Positions 54,020-63,830 are shown, numbered from the stretch's first letter. The stretch is DNA of 64,000 nucleotides from Pseudomonas protegens CHA0 (GCF_000397205.1 NC_021237.1:2481001-2545000), one strand, 5' to 3'. Notes: generated by a model not told the origin, from the letters alone. Translations and numbers: made by a program.

Positions 54020-54568
54020 TCAGATGATGCCCAGCATCCACAGTAGGCCCAGGTAGACCGCTGCACCGCCCAGGGGCCAGACCACCAGCAGGCGGGTCTG
54101 GCTGAAGAACGACGGCGCTTTGCCCACCAGGGTCGAGTCCTCCAGCTGTTGCAGGGTCTTGGCGGGGACGCCTTCCTCCACCGGGGCCTGGAGCTGGGCC
54201 TCGATCAGCGGCTCGACTTCTTCGACCTTGCGTATCATCCCCCGGCCCGTGGCGAACAGCGCCGCGCCGACGAAGATCAGCAGGTAGATCACCAGGAATT
54301 TCCAGTGGGAGGAGTAACTCAGGTCGAGGAAGCTGGGCGTCGGGCTGTTGTCCCAGAACCAGTTCAAAGGCTGGGTGTTGGCATTGACCTGGTACACGAA
54401 GTACTTGATCGGGCGATTGATGGTCGAGGCCATGGTGGTGTAGCTGTCCAGGCGCCAGTAGAGCATTTTCAGGGTCGAGAAAAAGGTCGAGATCAAGGCA
54501 CCGGTAAACAACAGTGCGCCTGCGGCGATGTACAGCCGGTACTGCAATTGGGCCCTGGTGTAGGTCAT
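54020..54568 (-). CDS. YniB-like inner-membrane protein
   Basis: A 182-aa protein starting MTYTRAQLQYRLYIAAGALL with three membrane segments (about residues 12-32, 92-108, 160-180) and LDSYTTMASTINRPIKYFVY between the first two. It resembles the YniB family of unknown function. AGGAAG precedes the ATG by seven bases; the longer open frame upstream is not used. Convergent with ercS. Confidence 0.75.
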   Translation of the reverse strand: MTYTRAQLQYRLYIAAGALLFTGALISTFFSTLKMLYWRLDSYTTMASTINRPIKYFVYQVNANTQPLNWFWDNSPTPSFLDLSYSSHWKFLVIYLLIFVGAALFATGRGMIRKVEEVEPLIEAQLQAPVEEGVPAKTLQQLEDSTLVGKAPSFFSQTRLLVVWPLGGAAVYLGLLWMLGII

Positions 54569-54732
54569 GGGTGCTTCCTGCAATGAACAAAAGGGCCGCA
54601 ATACTATATTCCGTGGCCGCTGGGCGATAGGGGCGCGCCCTGGCTCATCGGTTGCCGCGTTGCAGGTTTGCGCTGGTGCCATGGGCGACACGGGTTATCC
54701 TTGAGCCCCCTTCAGGTCGGACGAGTCAGCCC

Positions 54733-55401
54733 ATGCTGGAAGTACAAGGAGTGTTCAAGAGCTATGCCACCCCCCAGGGGCCGCTGGCGGTGCTGCAGGG
54801 TGTCGATTTGCACCTGGGGCAGGGCAGCAGCCTGGCGCTGATGGGCGAATCCGGCAGCGGCAAGAGCACCTTGCTGCATCTGGTGGCCGGGCTGGACCAG
54901 GTGGATGGCGGCAGCATTCGCATCGGCGCCCAGCGCCTGGAGCGCATGAGCGAAAGCCAGTTGGCCAACTGGCGCCGCACCGAAGTCGGCCTGGTGTTCC
55001 AGCAGTTCAACCTGATCGGCAGCTTGCGGGTCGAGGACAACCTGGGCTTCCAGGCGCGCCTGGCCGGGCGCTTCGATCCGCGCTGGCAGGCGCAGTTGGT
55101 GGAGCGCCTGGGCCTGGGGGACTTGCTGCGCCGCTACCCCGAACAGTTGTCCGGCGGCCAGCAGCAGCGGGTCGCTTTGGGCCGGGCCCTGGCGTCGAGG
55201 CCCGGGCTGTTGCTGGCCGATGAGCCCACCGGCAGCCTCGATGAAACCACCAGTGACCAGGTGCTGGATTTGCTGCTGGAATTGCTGGCCGACAGCCCCA
55301 CCAGTTTGCTGATGGTGACCCACAGCCAGCGCGTGGCCAGCCGTTTGCAACACACCGTGGTCCTGCAGCGTGGCCGCCTGGCCGCAGCGGGCGGGGCCTG
55401 A
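54733..55401 (+). CDS. LolD/MacB-type ABC ATPase (AttE-like)
   Basis: A 222-aa ATPase: Walker A GESGSGKST (about residues 38-46), VFQQFNLIGSLRVEDNL, signature [15 protein letters not shown], Walker B LLLADEPTGSLDE. It is the mechanotransmission type that pairs with FtsX-like permeases. Its stop is followed one base later by the permease ATG, and the operon ends with an AttH-like lipoprotein. Confidence 0.93.
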   Translation: MLEVQGVFKSYATPQGPLAVLQGVDLHLGQGSSLALMGESGSGKSTLLHLVAGLDQVDGGSIRIGAQRLERMSESQLANWRRTEVGLVFQQFNLIGSLRVEDNLGFQARLAGRFDPRWQAQLVERLGLGDLLRRYPEQLSGGQQQRVALGRALASRPGLLLADEPTGSLDETTSDQVLDLLLELLADSPTSLLMVTHSQRVASRLQHTVVLQRGRLAAAGGA

Positions 55402-55402
55402 G

Positions 55403-57883
55403 ATGCGGGTGCTGCGTGGCACCTTGCAGGCGCTGTTGAGCCACTGGCGCCAGCACCCGGTGCAGTTCTTCAGTGTGCTCACCGGTTTGTGGCTGGCCAC
55501 CAGCCTGCTGACCGGGGTCCTGGCCCTCAACAGCCAGGCCCGGGACAGCTATGCCCGGGCCAGCCAGTTGATTGGCGGTGAACCCCAGGCCAGCCTGGGC
55601 ACGGCCACTGGCGCAAGCTTTGCCCAGCAATGGTTCGTCGACCTGCGCCGGGCCGGCTGGCCGGTGTCGCCGGTGCTGCAAGGGCGGGTGCAGTTGCAGG
55701 GCTTCGAGGCGCTGCGCCTGCAATTGATGGGCATCGAGCCTTTGTCCTTGCCCGCCGGTTCCGCAGTGGCCGGCAAGCCACTGGCGATGCAGCAGGTGGT
55801 GGAATTCTTCAGCCCGCCGGGGCGTACCTGGGTTGCCCCAGAGACCCTGGCCAGCCTCGGCTACCGCGAGGGCCAGCAGCCCCGTGCCAGCAATGGCCGG
55901 CTGCTGCCGCCGTTGCAGGTGCAGGCGGACATGGCCCCGGGGCTGCTGCTGATGGACATCGGCTTTGCCCAGCAGGTACTCGACCAGCCGGGGCAACTGA
56001 GCCGCCTGCTGCTGCCCCGGGACTTTGCCGCCCGCGCGCCGCCCTTGCCGGCCGAGCTGGCGGGGCAACTGGTGCTGCATTCGGGCGAGTCGGAAAACAC
56101 CCTGGCGCGCCTGACCGAGAGCTTTCACCTGAACCTGGATGCCTTGGGTTTCCTGTCCTTCGTGGTCGGGCTGTTCATCGTGCATGCCGCCATCGGCCTG
56201 GCCCTGGAGCAGCGTCGTGGCCTGCTGCGGACCTTGCGCGCCTGCGGGGTCAGTGCGCGGCTGCTGATCTTCAGCCTGATTCTGGAACTGGGGGCCCTGG
56301 CGCTGCTGGGTGGAGTGGCGGGGGTCATCAGCGGCTACCTGCTGGCCGGGCTGCTGCTGCCGGACGTGGCCGCCAGCCTGCGCGGCTTGTACGGCGCCGA
56401 GGTGGCGGGGCAGTTGAGCCTCAGCCCCGGGTGGTGGTTCAGCGGTATCGGCCTGAGCCTGTTGGGGGCCTTGCTGGCCGGCGCCGCCAGCCTGCTGCGG
56501 GCGGCGCGCCTGCCGCTGCTGGCCCTGGCCAACCCCCAGGCCTGGCATCAGGCCCATGCCCGCTGGCTGCGCCGCCAGGGTGTGGTGGCCGTAGTGGCGC
56601 TGCTGCTGGCCCTGGCGGCGTGGCAGTGGGGCGACAGCCTGGCCAGCGGCTTTGTGCTGATGGCGGCCTTGCTGCTAGCGGCGGCCCTGGGCCTGCCGGT
56701 GCTGCTCGATGCCTTGCTCGGGACCTTGCTCGGGCGCCGGCGTGGGGTGCTGGGGCAGTGGTTTCTTGCCGATTGCCGCCAGCAACTGCCGGCCCTGAGC
56801 CTGGCCCTGATGGCGCTGCTGCTGGCACTGGCGGCGAATATCGGCGCCGGCAGCATGACGGCAGGGTTTCGCGAAACCTTCAACGACTGGCTGGAGCAAC
56901 GCCTGAGCGCCGAGTTGTATGTCAATCCGCAGAGCCCGGAGCAGGCCCGGCAGTTGCTGGACTGGTTGCCGCAACAGGCCCAGGTTGCCGCGGTGCTGCC
57001 CAGCTGGCAGGTGGCGTTGCAGGTGCAGGGTTGGCCGGCGGACCTGTATGGGGTGATCGACCATCCCAGCTACCGCCAGCACTGGCCGCTCCTGGAAAGC
57101 GACGGCGCCGAGCCCTGGGCACAACTGGCGAGCCAGGACACCCTGATGCTCAGTGAACAGCTGGCCCGACGCCTGAAGGTGCGCCCCGGCGACCGCCTGA
57201 GCCTGCCGGTGCCCGCCGGGCAGTGGGCGCCCCGGGTGGTGGGGATCTACGCCGACTATGGCAACCCCAAGGGCCACCTGCTGGTGAATGCCGGGCACTT
57301 GCTGGCGCATTGGCCAGCGCTGACGCCGAGCCGTTTCAACCTGCGCCTGGCGCCGGGAGCGATGCCCGGGCTGGTCGGCGCCTTGCAACAGCAGTTCGCC
57401 CTGGACGACAGCCGGATCATCGATCAGGCCCGGCTCAAGGGCTGGTCGCAGCAGGTCTTTGAACGCACCTTCGCCGCCACCGCCGCCCTCAACAGCCTGA
57501 CCCTGGGGGTGTCCGGGGTGGCGCTGTTCATCAGCCTGCTGACCCAGAGCCAGAGCCGGCTGGGCCAGCTGGCGCCGCTCTGGGCCCTGGGGGTGGGGCG
57601 GCGTCAACTGATGCTGCTGAACCTCGGGCAGACCTGGCTGCTGGCCTTGCTCACCCTGGTCCTGGCGCTGCCGCTGGGCATCCTCCTGGCCTGGTGCCTG
57701 GACAGCGTGATCAATGTCCAGGCCTTTGGTTGGCGCCTGCCGTTGCGGGTGTTCCCCGGGCAGCTTCTGCAACTTTTGGGCCTGGCCATGCTGGCGACTC
57801 TGTTGGCATCGGCCTGGCCGCTGCTGCGTTTGTACCGCGCGCAACCGGCGGACCTGCTGAGGACTTTTGCCCATGAAGAATGA
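55403..57883 (+). CDS. FtsX-family ABC permease, single large polypeptide
   Basis: An 826-aa protein with two FtsX units: TM near residues 22-42, a large periplasmic domain, TMs at about 260-400, further helices at about 395-500, a second periplasmic domain and three final TMs (about 690-810, SLTLGVSGVALFISLLTQSQ, LLALLTLVLALPLGILLAW). It resembles a fusion of AttF and AttG. Presumably extracts or transports a lipid or lipoprotein across the envelope with its ATPase. Confidence 0.9.
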   Translation: MRVLRGTLQALLSHWRQHPVQFFSVLTGLWLATSLLTGVLALNSQARDSYARASQLIGGEPQASLGTATGASFAQQWFVDLRRAGWPVSPVLQGRVQLQGFEALRLQLMGIEPLSLPAGSAVAGKPLAMQQVVEFFSPPGRTWVAPETLASLGYREGQQPRASNGRLLPPLQVQADMAPGLLLMDIGFAQQVLDQPGQLSRLLLPRDFAARAPPLPAELAGQLVLHSGESENTLARLTESFHLNLDALGFLSFVVGLFIVHAAIGLALEQRRGLLRTLRACGVSARLLIFSLILELGALALLGGVAGVISGYLLAGLLLPDVAASLRGLYGAEVAGQLSLSPGWWFSGIGLSLLGALLAGAASLLRAARLPLLALANPQAWHQAHARWLRRQGVVAVVALLLALAAWQWGDSLASGFVLMAALLLAAALGLPVLLDALLGTLLGRRRGVLGQWFLADCRQQLPALSLALMALLLALAANIGAGSMTAGFRETFNDWLEQRLSAELYVNPQSPEQARQLLDWLPQQAQVAAVLPSWQVALQVQGWPADLYGVIDHPSYRQHWPLLESDGAEPWAQLASQDTLMLSEQLARRLKVRPGDRLSLPVPAGQWAPRVVGIYADYGNPKGHLLVNAGHLLAHWPALTPSRFNLRLAPGAMPGLVGALQQQFALDDSRIIDQARLKGWSQQVFERTFAATAALNSLTLGVSGVALFISLLTQSQSRLGQLAPLWALGVGRRQLMLLNLGQTWLLALLTLVLALPLGILLAWCLDSVINVQAFGWRLPLRVFPGQLLQLLGLAMLATLLASAWPLLRLYRAQPADLLRTFAHEE

Positions 57884-58958
57884 TGTGTTGGGCCGGGCCC
57901 TGGCGGGGTTGCTGCTGGCGCTGCTGGCCGGTTGTGAACAGCCCGCCGAGCCGCCCCAGGGTTTTGCCGGCCTGGGCAGCGAGGCCGCGGCCTTCACCCC
58001 GGTGTTGCCGGGGCGCAGTTTCAGCTTTCCTGCCGACCACGGTGCCCACGACGGGTTTCGCATCGAGTGGTGGTACCTCACGGCAGACCTGAGTGACGCC
58101 CAGGGCCGCCACTTCGGCGTGCAGTGGACGCTGTTTCGCAGTGCCCTGCGGGCCGCTCCCGAACAACCGGGCTGGGGCGCGCCGCTGGTGTGGCTGGGCC
58201 ATGCAGCGGCCACGTCGGCCCAGAGCCACCACGCCGCCGAGCGCTATGCCCGGGGTGGCGTCGGCCAGGCCGGGGTGATCGCGCAGCCGTTCCAGGCCTG
58301 GATCGACGACTGGCAGCTGAGCACCCTGAACAGCGCCGGCGACCCCCTGGCGCGGATGCAGGTGCAGGCCGCGGGGCCGGGGTTCGCCTATCGCCTGCAA
58401 CTTTCCAGCAGCCGGCCGCTGGTGCTGCAGGGTGAGGGCGGCTACAGCCGCAAGTCCGACCAGGGGCAGGCCTCCTACTACTACAGCCAGCCGTTCTTCC
58501 AGGCCGCGGGGGAGTTGCAGATCGATGGCCAGCGCTATCAGGTCAGCGGGCCGGCCTGGCTCGACCGGGAATGGAGCAGCCAGCCCCTGGGCGCCGACCA
58601 GAGCGGCTGGGACTGGTTCTCTCTGCACCTGGACAGCGGCGAGCGGCTAATGCTGTTCCGGGTTCGCGAGCGGGACAAGGCGCCCTATATCACCGGCACC
58701 TGGATCAGCACCGATGGCCACACCCAGAGCCTGGGCAAGGAGCAGATCCAGTTGCTGCCGCTGGCCCAGTCCAGGGTCCAGGGCCGCAGCCTGCCCACCA
58801 CCTGGCAACTGAAGATCCCCGCCAAGGGCCTGGATATCACCACCCGGGCCCTGAACCCCCAGGCCTGGATGAACCTGAGCATTCCCTACTGGGAAGGGCC
58901 GCTGCAATTCGCTGGCAGCCACAGTGGCAGCGGCTACCTGGAGATGACCGGTTATTGA
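57873..58958 (+). CDS. AttH-like lipocalin-domain lipoprotein
   Basis: A 361-aa protein with a lipobox LLALLAGC (Cys near residue 21). The body contains FRIEWWYLTADLSDAQGRHFGVQWTLFR, YYYSQPFFQAAGEL and AWLDREWSSQPL, features of the AttH/CrtC lipocalin-like family. Overlaps the permease gene by 11 bp, completing an AttE-FG-H type operon. A hydrophobic ligand is likely (inference); the substrate is unknown. Confidence 0.87.
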   Translation: MKNDVLGRALAGLLLALLAGCEQPAEPPQGFAGLGSEAAAFTPVLPGRSFSFPADHGAHDGFRIEWWYLTADLSDAQGRHFGVQWTLFRSALRAAPEQPGWGAPLVWLGHAAATSAQSHHAAERYARGGVGQAGVIAQPFQAWIDDWQLSTLNSAGDPLARMQVQAAGPGFAYRLQLSSSRPLVLQGEGGYSRKSDQGQASYYYSQPFFQAAGELQIDGQRYQVSGPAWLDREWSSQPLGADQSGWDWFSLHLDSGERLMLFRVRERDKAPYITGTWISTDGHTQSLGKEQIQLLPLAQSRVQGRSLPTTWQLKIPAKGLDITTRALNPQAWMNLSIPYWEGPLQFAGSHSGSGYLEMTGY

Positions 58959-59063
58959 GGGCGCCGCGACGCTTGCACCCATCCCCCGGTGAAAGCTGGC
59001 AGGGCGTCTATGCTCAAGGGCCTGACTGAAAGTCAGTGTGTTTCTCAACCACAAGGAATGTTC

Positions 59064-59654
59064 ATGATGAAAACCCTCAATACCCTGGCCCGCGCCATCG
59101 CCCTGGCCACTGTGCTGGGCACCGCCAGCCTTGCCGCACACGCCGCCGATATCCCGCTGTCCGGGGCCATCGAGGCCGATCAGGTGGTGACCAAGGTCCT
59201 GTCGGTGGACGCCGCCAAGCACCAGGTGGTGCTCGAAGGCGCCGGGGGCAAGCCGGTGCATGTGCAATTGAGCGATCAGGCCAAGGACCTGGGCCACCTC
59301 AAGGTCGGCGATCAGGTCAAGGTCACGGTCACCCACTCGGTGGTGGCGGTGCTCGACACCGACGTTGAAAAGGGCAAGCCCGATTCCAGCGAAGCCAGCG
59401 GCGTGGTCCGCGCTACCGCAGACAACCCCAACCCCGGCGGCGCGGCCTATCGCCAGGTGCAGGTGCAGTTGAAGATCACCGCCATCGACTTGAAGAAAAA
59501 CCAGCTGACCTTCGAAGGCCCGGCGGGCAACAAGAAAGTGGTGAGCGTGGAGAAACCCGAAGTCCAGCAGCGCCTCAAGGACCTCAAGGTGGGCCAGAGC
59601 GTGCTGGTGACCTACACCGACATCCTGCAGGTCAGCACTGCCCACGAAGGCTGA
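59064..59654 (+). CDS. 196-aa exported protein of unknown function
   Basis: Signal peptide (cleavage near AHAAD), then two similar halves of small beta-domains: VVTKVLSVDAAKHQVVLEGAGG...HLKVGDQVKVTVTHSVVAVL and VQLKITAIDLKKNQLTFEGPAG...DLKVGQSVLVTYTDILQV. The internal duplication suggests a tandem OB/SH3-like fold. The second of three close Met codons (59064) has AAGGA at good spacing. No family name recognised with certainty. Nothing supported between 59655 and 59923. Confidence 0.75.
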   Translation: MMKTLNTLARAIALATVLGTASLAAHAADIPLSGAIEADQVVTKVLSVDAAKHQVVLEGAGGKPVHVQLSDQAKDLGHLKVGDQVKVTVTHSVVAVLDTDVEKGKPDSSEASGVVRATADNPNPGGAAYRQVQVQLKITAIDLKKNQLTFEGPAGNKKVVSVEKPEVQQRLKDLKVGQSVLVTYTDILQVSTAHEG

Positions 59655-59923
59655 GGGGGCAGGACTGAGCGGGGGAGGCAATGGGCAATCGGGTTAACTG
59701 CACTGTGCAGTTTTATTCAGAATCTGCCCACGGACTTTCCCCGCCAGTTGCACTAGAATGCCAACCGTTCGCCCGGTGCAAGGGCTCTTTACCGGTGCAA
59801 GGATTGCCAAGGCCAGAGCACTGGGCGAACACCTTTCCCTGTCGCGTCCTGCGACTTTCCCGCTGTACATCACCCTGAATCGACCCTGGCTGGATGCTCC
59901 GGCGCGAGCCTGCCGTGCTCCCT

Positions 59924-60310
59924 CTACAGTGCCACCGGACTCAAGCTGACCTGGCGTGCAAGCAGGCTGACGAAGCCGCCTGGCTGCGCGTGGCCACCCT
60001 GCAGCGACAGCAGGACGATGTTCGGACCTATGGCCAGCGCCGCGACAGCCTCGTCTTCCCGGGGCAGCAACTGCCCGGTGACCCGCAGCCCCGCCTGTTC
60101 CCGGCTGATGCTTGGCCTGTCCTGGGTCGCGGCCCACAGGTTGTGATCCCAGACAAAATCGTCCTCCAGGCTCAACTCCACCTCATGCACCTGGCCCATC
60201 TGTGGCAGCGTGCCCAGCCATTGGCCCCGGCCTTCGCCGAACGCACTGCTGAAATTGACCCACAGGCTATGGTCGGCTTCTACATAAAGGGTGTTGAGGG
60301 TGATACGCAT
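59924..60310 (-). CDS. 128-aa hypothetical protein
   Basis: Starts MRITLNTLYVEADHSLWVNF at 60310 with AGGA/AAGGA upstream on the minus strand; HEVELSLEDDFVWDHNLWAA and LLPREDEAVAALAIGPNIVL are beta-rich. Cytoplasmic, no motif recognised. Its codon usage pattern (G/C at third positions) supports coding. Confidence 0.65.
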   Translation of the reverse strand: MRITLNTLYVEADHSLWVNFSSAFGEGRGQWLGTLPQMGQVHEVELSLEDDFVWDHNLWAATQDRPSISREQAGLRVTGQLLPREDEAVAALAIGPNIVLLSLQGGHAQPGGFVSLLARQVSLSPVAL

Positions 60311-60495
60311 GGCCAATCCTTTCCTTGGTACTGCGGGTTCAAGAGGCGTCCAGCCGGCTTTCCGGGGGGGGCGGCCGGGCTGGATGGCAAGCGGCCACTG
60401 CGCTTGTTATTGCACAGTACGCGGGCCTTCAACAGAATGCGCGATTGCCCGACCGGGACAGGTCGAGGGCGGTGAATGATAGCGGAGATCCTGGA

Positions 60496-60861
60496 TTGAT
60501 CTGGTTAAAACGTTTGCTCATGTCGGTGGGCGTACTGGCGCTGGTATTGCTGGCGGTGGTCGTGTTCAAGAACGGCTTCTCCACGACGCCGGCCCATGTA
60601 TTGGCCGAGCACCCTGATGCGCGGTGGCAGGGGGGGGGCGATGGTGGGCATTACATTGAGATCACCCGCTCCGAGCCGCCTTATTTCTTTGTGCAGGTGC
60701 GTCATGAAAGTGGCGACTTGTGGGATGAGGGCTGGCTCAAGTACGAGGACGGCGACGCCAGCGTCCTGACCACCGACAAGGTGCTGGCCTTCGACGGTGA
60801 CGGAGTGATTTACCTGCAGCAACGCAAGGTATTGGCGCCACTGCGCTCCGCGGCCCATTGA
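60496..60861 (+). CDS. Small single-pass membrane protein, unknown
   Basis: About 121 aa. A hydrophobic segment LLMSVGVLALVLLAVVVF at the N-terminus precedes an acidic soluble domain (EITRSEPPYFFVQVRHESGD, DGDASVLTTDKVLAFDGDGV). The start is uncertain: TTG at 60496 has GGAG eight bases upstream, GTG at 60472 and ATG at 60520 are alternatives. Convergent with the FAD oxidoreductase gene. Confidence 0.6.
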   Translation: MIWLKRLLMSVGVLALVLLAVVVFKNGFSTTPAHVLAEHPDARWQGGGDGGHYIEITRSEPPYFFVQVRHESGDLWDEGWLKYEDGDASVLTTDKVLAFDGDGVIYLQQRKVLAPLRSAAH

Positions 60862-60873
60862 TGGCACCCAGCC

Positions 60874-62295
60874 TTAAGGTTGGGCAGCCCCATCCCCTGT
60901 GGCCCCCAGCCCATAGGCATCCCACAACTTGTTGCGGAACTTGTTCTGCGGATCGACCCGGGCCTTCAGCGCCAGGAACTCCCCGGCCCGTGGATAGGCC
61001 GCGCGAAACTGCTGGGCCGTGGCGTGGATCTGGTACGGCAGGTAGTAGCTGCCGCCGCGCTCGATGGCGCTGTCCACCAGGGCGCGGGTCCATACGCCGA
61101 CTTTTTCCCGTTCCTCTGGCGCGGTGCTCTGCTGGTAGTACAGCACCAGGGCGAAGACCTCGGTCTTGGCCCAGGCCAGCAGGGTGCCGGGGTCGGCCTT
61201 GGCGTGGCGGATCGACAGGTTGATCACGTTGACCTTGTGCGCCCGCAGGGTCGCGCCCATCTCCTGGACGAAGCTTTCCAGCTGGTCGGGGGGCACGAAG
61301 TATTCCTGCAGCACGTAGGTGCGCTTGGCCCGGGAGTCGGGTTCCAGTTCACGCACATCGAGGCTGGCTTCGTGGTTGCGCCAGGACACTTGCGGTTTTT
61401 TCAGCACCAGGGGGTCGATCACTTCCTGGCGCAGGGTCTTGCCGCCGGGCCACTGGCTCACCACTTTCAGGGCCTTCTGTTCTTTCCAGTAGTTCTGGTC
61501 CAGGGGCGTGAGGCGTTCCTTGACCGTGACCGGCAGGTCGGTCTGGCTGTAGGAAACCGCGCGCAGGGTCTGGTACTGGTCGGGGTAGAGCACGGCGTTG
61601 TGCAGGATGACCTTGGGGTTGTTCTGGATCCGGGCCTGGAAGTAGGGGCGGTAGTCCCCCAGGGGCATCTCGTCGACGCTACGCAGCAGGCGCACGTTGT
61701 CGCTCAGTTGCAGGGTGGCTTGGACGATCACCCCCAGGCCGCCGTAGCCGCCGATGGCGCCGTAGAACAGGTCGCGGTTGTGCTGCGGGCTGGCGTCCAC
61801 CACTTGGCCGTCGGCCAGCACCAGCTTGATGGATTTCACCGAGCTCACCAGCGGGCCGTGGCCGATGTAGCGGCCATGGGCGTTGACGCTCAGGGCGCCG
61901 CCGACGGTGAAGTTGGCGTAGCTCTGCATGATGCTCACGGACAGGTCGTGGGGGTCGATGTAGTCCTGCACGGCGCGCCAGGTGATGCCCGGCTGCACGG
62001 TGATTTCCTTGCGTTCCTTGGAGAAGTCGAGCACCCGGTTGAAGCCGCGCATGTCGATCTGCAAGGCCTGTTCGGTGGCGGTCTGGCCGCCCATGCTGTA
62101 GCGCCCGCCGCCAATGGCGATAGGGCCGGGGTGCCCGGCCACCAGCTGGACGATCTGCTCCAGGCGGGTGGGGCGCACCACCTGGTCTACCACTATGGGG
62201 TTGAGCTGGGTGATGTCGTTGACGGTTTCTGCGGCGTGGGTGGTGAGTGCGCCGCCGAGTGCCGCACATAAAAACAGGCCGATCGCGAATCTCAT
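60874..62295 (-). CDS. Exported FAD-binding (PCMH/ALO-type) oxidoreductase
   Basis: A 473-aa protein with a signal peptide (MRFAIGLFLCAALGGALTTHA), a VAO/PCMH FAD-binding domain (IAIGGGRYSMGGQT, ITVQPGITWRAVQDYI, FTVGGALSVNAHGRY, YGAIGGYGGLGVIV) and a C-terminal ALO-like cap ending FLALKARVDPQNKFRNKLW, as in aldono-lactone oxidases. Oxidises a sugar lactone or alcohol in the periplasm; the substrate is not evident. Confidence 0.88.
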   Translation of the reverse strand: MRFAIGLFLCAALGGALTTHAAETVNDITQLNPIVVDQVVRPTRLEQIVQLVAGHPGPIAIGGGRYSMGGQTATEQALQIDMRGFNRVLDFSKERKEITVQPGITWRAVQDYIDPHDLSVSIMQSYANFTVGGALSVNAHGRYIGHGPLVSSVKSIKLVLADGQVVDASPQHNRDLFYGAIGGYGGLGVIVQATLQLSDNVRLLRSVDEMPLGDYRPYFQARIQNNPKVILHNAVLYPDQYQTLRAVSYSQTDLPVTVKERLTPLDQNYWKEQKALKVVSQWPGGKTLRQEVIDPLVLKKPQVSWRNHEASLDVRELEPDSRAKRTYVLQEYFVPPDQLESFVQEMGATLRAHKVNVINLSIRHAKADPGTLLAWAKTEVFALVLYYQQSTAPEEREKVGVWTRALVDSAIERGGSYYLPYQIHATAQQFRAAYPRAGEFLALKARVDPQNKFRNKLWDAYGLGATGDGAAQP

Positions 62296-62435
62296 TCGCC
62301 TTGTCCATCCCTGGTGGTGGCGCGCCGCTGATGGGCGCGCAAGTGGCGGCAGAATAACGCCGCGACGGGTCCATGACCATGGGGGCAGCGCACCGGCTGC
62401 AAGGCCGGCATCGACCCGCGGGCCTGCCCTGCGCC

Positions 62436-63830
62436 TTAGAGCGCCGGCAGGCCCAGGGTGGCGGCGCAGTGCTCCAGGGAGCGCTGCTGGGTCTGGGCGT
62501 AGAGCAGCAGTTCGTCGAGGGTGGGGCGGCCCAGGGCGGCTTCGAACGCCTGGCGGTTGGATTGCCCGGCGTAGTGGCTCTGGCTGTCGTCCCCCAGGTT
62601 GGACTGGAAGATCCCGGCGGCGCTGACCGGCAGGAAATCTTCATACACCAGGGGTTCGGCGCTCAGGTGCCCGGCCGCCAGCAGCGCTGCCAGGGTGGTG
62701 GGCCGCTGGGGCTGGTTGCGCGCGGCCAGCCCGGTTTCGCTGACGAAGTAGCGAAAGTAGGCCAGGCCCTGTTCGCGCATGGCCGGGTGGCTGTCGGGAA
62801 ATTCCCTGAAGTGCTCTTGCATCAGTTGGTTGTAGCGTTGGGCATTGGCTTCGTTGGGGAAGTCGCCCAGGGCGTCGCGGGCGGCGTTCAGCAGGCGGTC
62901 GTAGAGCTCGCGGCCCTTGGGGGTCAGCGCCGCGCCGCGCTGTTCGATCTCGCCGAAACGCGCGCTGTGGCTGCCCTGGCTCTGGGCCTGGTCGGTGAAG
63001 GCCACGGATTCCTCCAGGGCCTTGAAGCTGGTCTGGCGCAGCAGGATCGGGCATTCCCGGCGCGGCGGGCCTTCGATCACCGCCTTGGGGGTGATGCCGC
63101 GGGCAGGCATCAGCCGTTGCACTTCATCGATGTCCAGGGTGCGCGGGGTCAGGTGGTTGATGTGCGGGCCCTTGAAGGCCACCACGTCGGCGATCAGCCG
63201 GTGCTGGGCGCTGAGGCTGGCGTACTGGGCGGCGGTCACCGTGGCGTGGTGGTGCCAGCGGAAGGTTTCCAGGGCCTGGCGGATAAAGCGCTCGGCGTCT
63301 TCGGCGTCCAGGCCTCCGGCAGCCTCGGCCTGCTGGATCAGTTCCAGCACCTGGGGGGTGAAGATCTGGCGCCGGGCCAGGACCTGTTCGGCAAAGCTGC
63401 GCAGCTCCGGGTTGTCGATCAGCTCCAGGCGCAGCAGCGAGGTGAAGACCCGGAACGGGCTGACTTGCAGGGCCGCTTCGTGCACCGCGCGAAAGGCCGT
63501 GGAATGCACCGGCACCCCGGCGGGGGTCAGGTCGTAGTAGCCCACCGGCTGCATGCCCATCACCGCGAACAGCCGGGCCAGGGTCGCCAGCTCGGCGGCG
63601 CTGCCGACGCGGATCGCGCCGTGGCGCTCCAGGTCCAGGCGCTGCAGTTCACCGCTGCTCTGCAGGTGCCGGGCAAGTGCCGCCTGCCGCTCCAGGACCT
63701 GGGCGTTGACTTCGGCCACCAGCTCCATCAGGGCGCCGTAGAGCGGCACCTCCTCGCGGTACATGTCCGACATCGCCCGGGAAAATCCCTGGCGGATCAG
63801 GTCCGGGCTGACGAAGTGCTGGTTGCTCAT
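62436..63830 (-). CDS. hglS: HglS, 2-oxoadipate dioxygenase/decarboxylase (DUF1338/YdcJ)
   Basis: A 464-aa protein that keeps, at the same residue numbers, the Fe(II) ligands described for P. putida HglS: H70 (LERHGAIR), H226 (GPHINH) and E294 (FGEIEQ), as well as the substrate-contact residues R74 and V402. It converts 2-oxoadipate to D-2-hydroxyglutarate in D-lysine breakdown. No other lysine-catabolism gene is visible in the window. The start at MSNQHF fits the family; upstream in-frame sequence is non-coding. Confidence 0.93.
   Translation of the reverse strand: MSNQHFVSPDLIRQGFSRAMSDMYREEVPLYGALMELVAEVNAQVLERQAALARHLQSSGELQRLDLERHGAIRVGSAAELATLARLFAVMGMQPVGYYDLTPAGVPVHSTAFRAVHEAALQVSPFRVFTSLLRLELIDNPELRSFAEQVLARRQIFTPQVLELIQQAEAAGGLDAEDAERFIRQALETFRWHHHATVTAAQYASLSAQHRLIADVVAFKGPHINHLTPRTLDIDEVQRLMPARGITPKAVIEGPPRRECPILLRQTSFKALEESVAFTDQAQSQGSHSARFGEIEQRGAALTPKGRELYDRLLNAARDALGDFPNEANAQRYNQLMQEHFREFPDSHPAMREQGLAYFRYFVSETGLAARNQPQRPTTLAALLAAGHLSAEPLVYEDFLPVSAAGIFQSNLGDDSQSHYAGQSNRQAFEAALGRPTLDELLLYAQTQQRSLEHCAATLGLPAL

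Noticed and set aside
52203..54590. 795-aa minus-strand open frame over ercS
   Set aside because: Runs antisense through the kinase and through yniB in another frame; no recognisable domain.
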